Assembly: GCA_021648745.1 (NCBI GenBank)
Contig: JAKISE010000063.1
Span: 1-19,216, forward strand
DNA: 19,216 bases
Source: Cyclobacteriaceae bacterium
GTDB taxonomy: Bacteria > Bacteroidota > Bacteroidia > Cytophagales > Cyclobacteriaceae
Reading direction: 5' to 3'
Shown here: positions 13,564-19,216 of the stretch, piece after piece
How the letters are laid out: each line of letters starts with the position of its first letter
How positions within the stretch are numbered: position 1 is the stretch's first letter
Position numbers and translations under genes: made by a program
Notes under the pieces: model-generated
Told to the model about the DNA's origin: nothing
The model's input: only the letters and a program-made list of their open reading frames with translations
The model's database searches: none

Positions 13564-15474
13564 CTATTTTTTGGCTTTACCAGCCATTAACTCAACACTA
13601 CGCTCAATAAAGTCAGTTAAGTCTTTACCTTCAAGCATATTTTGAGATAACATCCCCAAATCAAATGCTTGCTTAGCAATTTTAACTTGGTCAGCTTCTT
13701 TTTTAGCCGCTAGAACTTTGCCAATAACAGAATGGTTTGCATTTACCGAAACATTATATGAATCTGGCATTCCGCCCATCATATTAAAGCCTCCACCTCC
13801 ACCTGTTTCAGCCATATCTTTCATTCTTCGCATAAACTCACTCATAGTAATCACTACAGGCATCTCATCCACCGATTGAGACTCTAGGGCCACCTGCATA
13901 GTAGTATTATTGATGGCTTTCTCGAAGATAGCTTTTACCTTTTCTTCTTCCTCTTTAGAAAGAACACTGGCAATTTCTTCGTCTTTCGTAATTAGCTTAT
14001 CAACCGTATCAGCATCCACTCGCTTAAGCTGAGTGCCTTCTAGTTTTTGCTCTAAAAAGTTGATAAAATGACTGTCAATCATACTATCAAACTCAAGCAC
14101 ATCATATCCTTTTTTGGTTGCAGATTGAATAAATGCGTGCTGTTTTGAAGCATCGTTTGTGTATAAATAAACGAGGTTTTTATCCTTATCAGTTTGCGTG
14201 TCTTTTACTTTGTCTTTATACTCATCTAAAGTGAAAAACTTACCATCTAAGTTTTTCAGCAATCCAAAAGACTTGGCTTTTTCATAAAACTTATCTTCAC
14301 TTAGCATTCCGTATTTTACAAAAATGCCGATATCATCCCATTTTGCTTCGTAGGCTTCACGATCATTTTTAAATAAACTCGCAAGCTTATCTGCTACTTT
14401 TTTAGTGATGTGAGAATTGATTTTTTTTACATTACCATCTGCTTGCAAGTAACTTCTACTTACGTTTAGTGGAATATCTGGAGAATCGAGCACACCATGT
14501 AATAATTGCAAAAATTCTGGTACAATGTCTTTTACCTCATCGGTAATAAACACTTGCTTAGAGAATAATTGAATCTTATTTTTCTGAATTTCAAAATCCT
14601 TTTTAACCTTAGGGAAATACAGAACACCTGTTAAGTTAAAAGGGTAATCAACATTTAAGTGAATCCAGAAAAGAGGGTCTTCTGAGAATGGGTAAAGACT
14701 CTTGTAAAAGGCTAGATAGTCTTCATCTTTTAAATCAGCAGGCGACTTGGTCCATAATGGATTAGGGTCATTAATAATGTTATCCTTTTTTACAGACTTA
14801 AATTTTGGCTTATCATCCTTGTCCTTACCGTCTTCAACTTGTTCTTCTTTAGTGCCAAACTTAATTTCAACTGGCAAAAATTTACAGTATTTGTCAAGTA
14901 TGCCTTGAATCCTTCCTTCTTCTAAAAACTCTTCAGAGTCCTTAGCTATGTGAAGAATTATTTCCGTACCAATGTCTTTCTTTTTGCTAGGTGCAATTTC
15001 ATAAGAAGTTGAACCATCACAAGTCCACTTGGCAGCTTTAGCTCCTTCTTGGTATGATAAACTATTTATTTCTACATGGTCAGCCACCATAAAAGCCGAG
15101 TAAAAGCCCATTCCGAACATACCAATAATCTGCTCTTCATCGCCTTTGCCTTTGTACTTTTCAACAAACTCTTCTGCTCCTGAAAAAGCAATTTGATTGA
15201 TGTACTTTTTAATCTCTTCGGCTGTCATTCCAATGCCACTATCGGTAATGGTAATGGTCTTTTTCTTTTTGTTAAAAGCAACCTCAACTCTTGGGTTAGG
15301 GTTTACTTCTGTTTTTACCTCGCCCAAAGCAGATAGCCTTTTCAGCTTTTGGGTAGCATCCACAGCATTTGAAACGAGTTCACGTAAAAATATTTCGTGA
15401 TCAGAATAGAGAAATTTCTTAATGATTGGGAAAATATTCTCTGTGTGTATGGATATACTTCCTTGTTCCTTCAT
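13564..15474 (-). CDS. htpG: Molecular chaperone HtpG (Hsp90)
   Basis: The 636-residue ATP-dependent chaperone acts in the cytosol on late folding intermediates. The N-terminal GHKL ATPase is complete: FLRELVSNAVDA (29-40, with Glu32 for catalysis and Asn36 for Mg2+), DSGIGM (78-83) and GMFGMGFYSAFM (118-129). The middle domain includes the conserved SRSYLQADGNVKKI catalytic-loop arginine region. The C-terminal dimerisation domain follows, with a glycine/methionine-rich linker (GGGGGFNMMGGMPDS) near its start. There is no C-terminal MEEVD, as is normal for bacteria. The start is ATG. The 180-base upstream gap holds two palindromes that could be involved in heat-shock control. Downstream, a strong hairpin separates it from lipB. 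Confidence 0.97.
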   Translation of the reverse strand: MKEQGSISIHTENIFPIIKKFLYSDHEIFLRELVSNAVDATQKLKRLSALGEVKTEVNPNPRVEVAFNKKKKTITITDSGIGMTAEEIKKYINQIAFSGAEEFVEKYKGKGDEEQIIGMFGMGFYSAFMVADHVEINSLSYQEGAKAAKWTCDGSTSYEIAPSKKKDIGTEIILHIAKDSEEFLEEGRIQGILDKYCKFLPVEIKFGTKEEQVEDGKDKDDKPKFKSVKKDNIINDPNPLWTKSPADLKDEDYLAFYKSLYPFSEDPLFWIHLNVDYPFNLTGVLYFPKVKKDFEIQKNKIQLFSKQVFITDEVKDIVPEFLQLLHGVLDSPDIPLNVSRSYLQADGNVKKINSHITKKVADKLASLFKNDREAYEAKWDDIGIFVKYGMLSEDKFYEKAKSFGLLKNLDGKFFTLDEYKDKVKDTQTDKDKNLVYLYTNDASKQHAFIQSATKKGYDVLEFDSMIDSHFINFLEQKLEGTQLKRVDADTVDKLITKDEEIASVLSKEEEEKVKAIFEKAINNTTMQVALESQSVDEMPVVITMSEFMRRMKDMAETGGGGGFNMMGGMPDSYNVSVNANHSVIGKVLAAKKEADQVKIAKQAFDLGMLSQNMLEGKDLTDFIERSVELMAGKAKK

Positions 15475-15490
15475 AATTATTTATTTTTCT

Positions 15491-15504
15491 GAGTGCGAGC
15501 ACTC
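15491..15504 (-). promoter_or_regulatory. Palindrome in the htpG leader
   Basis: GAGTGC-GA-GCACTC is a perfect inverted repeat 17-30 bases before the htpG ATG. It uses the same six-base words as the HrcA operator CIRCE but in the opposite order and without the nine-base spacer, so it is not CIRCE. It could be a leader hairpin over the start region or a repressor site. Confidence 0.35.
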
Positions 15505-15567
15505 TTTTAATTTAACTTTAGCCGCGGTAAGACAAATTTTATTCCAAGGAGAAATACGGCCATTCTT

Positions 15568-15582
15568 GTGACATTCTGTCAC
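15568..15582 (-). promoter_or_regulatory. Operator-like palindrome upstream of htpG
   Basis: GTGACA-TTC-TGTCAC is a perfect inverted repeat with a three-base spacer, about 94-108 bases before the htpG start. The dimensions suit a helix-turn-helix dimer site. No regulator gene is adjacent, so the factor is unknown. Confidence 0.35.
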
Positions 15583-15605
15583 CTTAGACTAACAAAAGGG
15601 CATAA

Positions 15606-15638
15606 AAAAAGATGCTTTAGTTATGAAAGCATCTTTTT
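15606..15638 (-). terminator. Terminator after the NTF2-like lipoprotein gene
   Basis: AAAAAGATGCTTT (15606-15618) and AAAGCATCTTTTT (15626-15638) pair perfectly around a 7-nt loop. A-runs and T-runs lie on both sides, so the structure could work in either direction. Its place 16 bases after the lipoprotein stop fits an intrinsic terminator for that gene and isolates the htpG promoter. Confidence 0.8.
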
Positions 15639-15654
15639 AAGAGGGTTAAAATTA

Positions 15655-16209
15655 TTATTCAGGAGTATAGAACCAATGAGCGAAGCCATCATCCGTTTTT
15701 TGAACCAATAACTTCCATTGATCGCCCGCATTCTTTTTCATAATAAATAGCCCTACTTTATCTCTGTCTTTTACAGACTCTACGCCTGATTCACGACCAA
15801 TAATAGACTTTTTGAAACCCACAACTAAGTAAGCCAAGTCGCAAGATGATTTGATAGATTTAATTTCAACATCGGTAATATTAAATTTGAACTTTGTAAA
15901 AAGCTTTGTTAAACGTTTAACGTTTTCAGCTTGGTCTTGGCCTTTGAACGCATATTCTTTATCCAAAAAAGCTATTAAATTCTCTACATTTTCTGGAGAA
16001 GCATTATTAATAGCATCTACCATATTTAAAAAGGAGCTTCTCACATTGTCATTTTGCAATTGATTACTTTCTTTTTCAATTACTACTTTTTCAACTGTAA
16101 CGGTGTCTCTTACCACTTTGGTTACTACTTTTTCAATCACTTCCGGCTTTTTCTCTGATCCTGTACAGGATACCGCTGCCACAGCCAACAGAATTAGTAA
16201 TTTTTTCAT
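15655..16209 (-). CDS. Lipoprotein with NTF2-like domain (tentative)
   Basis: The 184-residue product starts with a short lipoprotein signal, MKKLLILLAVAAVSC, placing the lipidated cysteine at residue 15. A Val/Glu/Lys-rich linker follows (about 22-48, repeated KVV/VVI units), probably extended or helical. The rest (about 56-184) has the helix-then-curved-sheet pattern of SnoaL/DUF4440-type NTF2-like domains: SFLNMVDAINNASPENVENLIAFLD, then strands in DVEIKSIKSSCDLAYLVVGFKKSI and the final QWKLLVQKTDDGFAHW. No catalytic residues are obvious, and the fold call is by pattern only. It likely faces the periplasm. It is divergent from the PLP enzyme gene and ends in a strong terminator, so it is probably transcribed alone. 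Confidence 0.7.
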   Translation of the reverse strand: MKKLLILLAVAAVSCTGSEKKPEVIEKVVTKVVRDTVTVEKVVIEKESNQLQNDNVRSSFLNMVDAINNASPENVENLIAFLDKEYAFKGQDQAENVKRLTKLFTKFKFNITDVEIKSIKSSCDLAYLVVGFKKSIIGRESGVESVKDRDKVGLFIMKKNAGDQWKLLVQKTDDGFAHWFYTPE

Positions 16210-16231
16210 TTTAATGATGTTATAGTTTTTA

Positions 16232-16239
16232 TAAATGTA
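16232..16239 (-). promoter_or_regulatory. Candidate -7 box for the NTF2-like lipoprotein gene
   Basis: The minus strand reads TACATTTA, one base off TAnnTTTG, 22 bases before the ATG. It lies in the 105-base divergent gap. No clear -33 element is seen. Confidence 0.3.
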
Positions 16240-16280
16240 GGAAACAACTTGTTAAAAAGTATTAATAGTCGATAATTCTA

Positions 16281-16288
16281 TACATTTA
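16281..16288 (+). promoter_or_regulatory. Candidate -7 box for the PLP enzyme operon
   Basis: The plus strand reads TACATTTA, the same octamer that faces the divergent gene, 26 bases before the ATG at 16315. It is one base off TAnnTTTG. The matching octamers give a roughly symmetrical divergent promoter region. Confidence 0.3.
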
Positions 16289-16314
16289 CTTTCTCAAGAT
16301 AACGCCCGCTATTA

Positions 16315-17451
16315 ATGAAAAACCAATCTGCTTTATTTCAACTAGATTCAAGTGTAACCTATTTAAATGGAGCTTATATGTCTCCTCTTTTGAACTCCCT
16401 TGCAGAGATTGGAGAGAGGCAAGTAAGAGCTAAACTAACTCCTTATAAAATAAGTGGAGACGATTTTTTTGAAAATGTGAAGGCCGTTAAGCAAGAGTTT
16501 TCGAGGTTAATAAATTCAGCAGAACCTGATCGAATTGCTATCATTCCTTCTGTTTCGTATGGCTTAGCCAATGTGGCTAAAAATATTGATGTTGAAGGCA
16601 AAGAGATTCTTGTGGTAGCCGAGCAATTCCCTAGTAACATATACCCATGGATGGAGCTTGAGAAAACTCAAAGTGCAAAAATTCTAACTGTTGCGTCACC
16701 AGAATCATTAAAAAACAGGGGTTTAATTTGGAACGAAAGAGTCTTAGAAGCTATTAACTCAAACACCGGTATGGTTGCCATATCACACACACATTGGGCA
16801 GATGGCACCTTATTTAACCTTAAGGAAATAAGAAAAAAAACAAAAGAAGTTGGCGCTATGCTAATTATCGATGGCACTCAATCTATTGGAGCTTATCCTT
16901 TTGATGTGCAAGAAATAGAGCCGGATGCATTAATTTGTGCGGGTTATAAATGGCTTATGGGGCCTTATGGAATCGGGGTTGCTTATTACGGCTCTGCTTT
17001 TGATAATGGCACACCCATAGAGCAAAATTGGATTAACCGAAAAGACAGTGAAAACTTTGCTGGGCTGGTAAATTACCAAGAGGATTACCAGCCCGGTGCA
17101 ATGCGCTACTCGGTTGGGGAGCAAAGTAATTTTATTTTGTTACCAATGATGCTAGAGGCTATAAAGCAGCTTAATTCTTGGGGAGTAAATAACATCCAGC
17201 AGTATTGTAAAGGCATTACAGAAAAGCCATTAGAAATACTTAAAGAAAAGGGCTATTGGGTAGAAGATATAGCATTTCGAGGATCTCATTTGTTCGGTAT
17301 CAGAAAAGAGGGCCTTGACGTTGAAAAAATTAAAGAAAAATTAGAAAAACACCATATTTTTGTTTCCATCCGAGGAAGCTCTATTCGGGTGTCGCCTAAT
17401 GTGTATAATACAGAGGAGGACTTGATGAAGTTGGTAAATATTTTGAATTAA
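16315..17451 (+). CDS. Class V aminotransferase-fold PLP enzyme
   Basis: The 378-residue fold-type I PLP enzyme belongs to the aminotransferase class V group, which includes cysteine desulfurases, kynureninases and isopenicillin epimerase-like proteins. The Schiff-base lysine is Lys212 in CAGYKWLMGPYGIG, preceded by the cofactor aspartate Asp186 in IIDGTQSIGAYPFDV. Earlier parts match as well: YLNGAYMSPL (16-25) as the substrate-entry segment and SHTHWADG (157-164). There is no cysteine-bearing mobile loop of the IscS/SufS type near the C-terminus, which argues against a cysteine desulfurase. The substrate is not identifiable. It is the first gene of a plus-strand operon; an exported YciI-domain gene follows after 6 bases. 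Confidence 0.88.
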   Translation: MKNQSALFQLDSSVTYLNGAYMSPLLNSLAEIGERQVRAKLTPYKISGDDFFENVKAVKQEFSRLINSAEPDRIAIIPSVSYGLANVAKNIDVEGKEILVVAEQFPSNIYPWMELEKTQSAKILTVASPESLKNRGLIWNERVLEAINSNTGMVAISHTHWADGTLFNLKEIRKKTKEVGAMLIIDGTQSIGAYPFDVQEIEPDALICAGYKWLMGPYGIGVAYYGSAFDNGTPIEQNWINRKDSENFAGLVNYQEDYQPGAMRYSVGEQSNFILLPMMLEAIKQLNSWGVNNIQQYCKGITEKPLEILKEKGYWVEDIAFRGSHLFGIRKEGLDVEKIKEKLEKHHIFVSIRGSSIRVSPNVYNTEEDLMKLVNILN

Positions 17452-17457
17452 AGAATT

Positions 17458-18117
17458 ATGAAGAGGCTATTTGTTTTACTTATTTCTATGTGTTTAATGA
17501 GCAATTTATCAGCGCAAGAATTCGATCGGGTGTTTGTGTTCTTAAACAAAAACCCCAACAAAGCTGTACTGCCACAAGACTCGGTTGACGCCTTAATGGA
17601 AATGCATTTTAAGAATATGGGAGACTTAGGAACCCAAGGTAAATTGATAAATGCAGGACCTTTTGAAGGCGGTGGAGGCCTATTTGTCATGAACTCTCCA
17701 TCAGTCGATACCGTAAAACAATGGCTCCAAACCGACCCTGCGGTAAGAGCTAATCGATGGAGCATTGAAGTGTACCCTTTTACGACCACCGTAGGTGGCT
17801 CTTGTGTGGTTGGGGCTGTCTATGAAATGGGAATGTATTCGTTTGTAAGGTATGCGCCAAGCAACGAAATTGCCAATTATAAATCGAATGTGAATGAGGC
17901 AAAAGAGGTTTCTATGAAGCAATTAATAGCAAGTTTAAACGAAAAAGGAGACCTAATTATGGCTGGTTACTTTGGTAGTAACGAAGGAGGTGTTTTAGTA
18001 CTAAAAGATGATTCTAGCTTAGAGAAAATTAAGTCGAGTGCAGCCGCAAACACGGGAGCCATTACGTTTGAATTTAAAGAATTATGGATTGCAAAAGGCT
18101 CCTTTTGTGAAGAGTAA
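17458..18117 (+). CDS. Exported tandem YciI-like protein
   Basis: The 219-residue protein has a cleavable signal peptide (MKRLFVLLISMCLMSNLSAQ, cut near residue 20) followed by two ferredoxin-like YCII-related domains. The first (about 24-108) has the family marks GKLINAGPFEGGGGLFV, His50 and the WLQTDPAV segment with Asp93, the His/Asp pair thought to form the active site in the family. The second (about 126-213) keeps the fold pattern, with GDLIMAGYFGSNEGGVLVL, but lacks both residues, so it is probably structural. YciI proteins are usually single-domain and cytoplasmic; their chemistry is poorly known. The gene sits 6 bases after the PLP enzyme and 9 bases before the phosphoesterase start, so all three are likely co-transcribed. 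Confidence 0.82.
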   Translation: MKRLFVLLISMCLMSNLSAQEFDRVFVFLNKNPNKAVLPQDSVDALMEMHFKNMGDLGTQGKLINAGPFEGGGGLFVMNSPSVDTVKQWLQTDPAVRANRWSIEVYPFTTTVGGSCVVGAVYEMGMYSFVRYAPSNEIANYKSNVNEAKEVSMKQLIASLNEKGDLIMAGYFGSNEGGVLVLKDDSSLEKIKSSAAANTGAITFEFKELWIAKGSFCEE

Positions 18118-18126
18118 TTGCAGAGC

Positions 18127-19008
18127 ATGAAAACAATTTATTCCATAATTTTCCTTCTTGCAGCCAATTTGGCTCAGGCCCAATCTTTGAAAATTGGCAT
18201 TGTGGCTGATTGCCAATTTTGCGATTGCGATTATAGCGAACGATGGAATAATGACTATCGCCAAGGACCCCTTCGTTTGCAAGAAACTGTTGATAAATTC
18301 AATGACAATAAGGTTGAATTAGTTTTTCATTTAGGCGATTTTATCGATCGTGATTTTAGCAGTTTTGCTAGGGTAAAACCGATAATGAACTCGCTAAAAA
18401 TGCCCCATTATTTTGTGTTAGGCAACCATGATTTTACGGTAGCAGATAGCCTTAAAGGGCAGGTATTAGAAACCCTTGAATTGGTATCGCCCTATTACTC
18501 CATTGAAAAAGAAAAATGGATGTTTATTGTCCTAGACGGAACAGATGTAAGTCCTTATAGTTCGGCCGACTCCTCTAAAATAGCCTATGCAAACAGCCAA
18601 ATGAAGATGTATGAAAAGCAAGGCAGACCCCAAGCGAAACCTTGGAATGGAGCCCTTGGTAACGATCAATTAATATGGCTTGAAAGGCAACTTCAAAAAG
18701 CAGATAAGCAAAAGCTAAATGCTATTGTCATGGCTCATTTTCCTGTTCTTCCTCTTGCGGCTCTTAACCTATGGAACGATGTGGAGGTTGTCGAAATTCT
18801 TGAACAACATAAGAGTGTAAAAGCCTATTTTAATGGGCACCATCACCCCGGAAACTATGTAGAAAAAGAAGGCATTCACTATGTTACTTTTCAAGGAATG
18901 GTGCTAGGTAAAGAGGAAACAGCTTATGCTATTATTACCCTGGATAAAAAAGAAATTACCATTGATGGTATAGGGCGAGAACCATTTCGCACATTGAGTA
19001 TTAAGTGA
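18127..19008 (+). CDS. Exported ADPRibase-Mn-like metallophosphoesterase
   Basis: The 293-residue product has a signal peptide (MKTIYSIIFLLAANLAQAQS) and then a calcineurin-like phosphoesterase domain. The dimetal motifs are complete: VADCQ with Asp28 and Gln30, HLGDFIDRD with Asp71, LGNHDF with Asn100 and His101, MAHFP with His204, and FNGHHHPGNY with His238 and His240. The DxQ in place of DxH, together with the final GHHHPGNY, is characteristic of the Mn2+-dependent ADP-ribose/CDP-alcohol diphosphatase group, so a nucleotide-diphosphate substrate is likely but unproven. I chose the ATG at 18127 over a TTG three codons upstream because it gives a clean signal peptide. It is the last gene of the operon. 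Confidence 0.88.
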   Translation: MKTIYSIIFLLAANLAQAQSLKIGIVADCQFCDCDYSERWNNDYRQGPLRLQETVDKFNDNKVELVFHLGDFIDRDFSSFARVKPIMNSLKMPHYFVLGNHDFTVADSLKGQVLETLELVSPYYSIEKEKWMFIVLDGTDVSPYSSADSSKIAYANSQMKMYEKQGRPQAKPWNGALGNDQLIWLERQLQKADKQKLNAIVMAHFPVLPLAALNLWNDVEVVEILEQHKSVKAYFNGHHHPGNYVEKEGIHYVTFQGMVLGKEETAYAIITLDKKEITIDGIGREPFRTLSIK

Positions 19009-19159
19009 ATTTTAGATAAAATTCATCTTATAACCTGAGTTCTTTTAGGGTTTTAATAACCATGAGTTGCAGTTTAACGTATTAATAAAAGCTTCCCTGT
19101 AGGGTTGCTTAAAAATAACAACACCCATATTGTGAATACTCAACACAAAATCAATCACC

Positions 19160-19216
19160 ATGTCAAATTTTAGAACACGCATTGGAATAGTTGATAATAA
19201 GGAAGATGCGAGGAGA
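19160..19216 (+). CDS. N-terminal fragment, possibly a response regulator
   Basis: An open frame starting at ATG runs to the right edge with 19 codons: MSNFRTRIGIVDNKEDARR. The RIGIVDNKEDAR stretch resembles the first strand and acidic loop of a receiver domain (IxIVDDxxxxR), although the second aspartate would be Asn. It is 151 bases after the phosphoesterase gene and so probably a separate unit. Nineteen residues are too few for a firm family call. Confidence 0.4.
   Translation, partial: MSNFRTRIGIVDNKEDARR

Noticed and set aside
15491..15504. CIRCE heat-shock operator upstream of htpG
   Set aside because: CIRCE is GCACTC-N9-GAGTGC; here the arms are in the opposite order with a two-base spacer.
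18118..18126. TTG start for the phosphoesterase
   Set aside because: It directly follows the upstream stop codon and would put extra residues before a clean signal peptide that begins at the ATG at 18127.
19089..19110. Terminator hairpin after the phosphoesterase gene
   Set aside because: The AAGC/GCTT and CCCT/AGGG stems are broken by a TT/TT mismatch and are followed by A-rich, not T-rich, sequence on the coding strand.

Overview
The window looks like chromosomal DNA of a low-GC member of the Bacteroidota, most likely a Cytophagales-type bacterium. The evidence is the gene content: an RNase E/G next to a 29-residue mS38-like ribosomal protein, a dimeric-type glycyl-tRNA synthetase, a CPA2 antiporter with RCK domains, LipB and HtpG. 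In addition there are no clear Shine-Dalgarno sequences, TTG and GTG starts are frequent, and several genes are preceded by TAnnTTTG-type -7 boxes. The genus cannot be fixed from the sequence alone.

Layout. Everything from base 1 to about 16.2 kb is read leftwards (minus strand). In transcription order from the right: an NTF2-like lipoprotein; htpG; lipB with a translationally coupled conserved hypothetical gene; a decayed DUF4160 gene and an intact DUF2442 gene; a PolB-type 3'-5' exonuclease; rnr; a polyprenyl diphosphate synthase; a nitronate monooxygenase-like flavoprotein; a cation:proton antiporter; glyS followed at 12 bp by an M90/MtfA-type metallopeptidase and then a hypothetical lipoprotein; a TPR membrane protein; the mS38-like protein; and the 5' end of rng, which runs off the left edge. 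From 16.3 kb the strand switches. A tight plus-strand operon encodes a class V PLP enzyme, an exported double-YciI protein and an exported ADPRibase-Mn-like phosphoesterase. The first 19 codons of another plus-strand gene sit at the right edge.

Most genes are housekeeping: translation, RNA decay, protein folding, lipoylation, isoprenoid synthesis and ion transport. The more unusual content lies between the genes. Four different palindromic repeat elements occupy gaps on the minus-strand side. One supplies the stop codon of rnr, and another separates the two halves of a DUF4160/DUF2442 pair. The DUF4160 gene has lost its ATG and carries a one-base frameshift. Downstream of the antiporter there is a short second copy of its C-terminal codons that differs only at synonymous sites, which looks like the scar of a lost paralogue. 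No rRNA, tRNA, CRISPR array, transposase or phage gene was seen. No gene-free stretch exceeds 300 bases; the largest gaps (about 150-185 bases) hold the repeats, hairpins and promoter candidates listed below. I found no convincing new multi-gene system.
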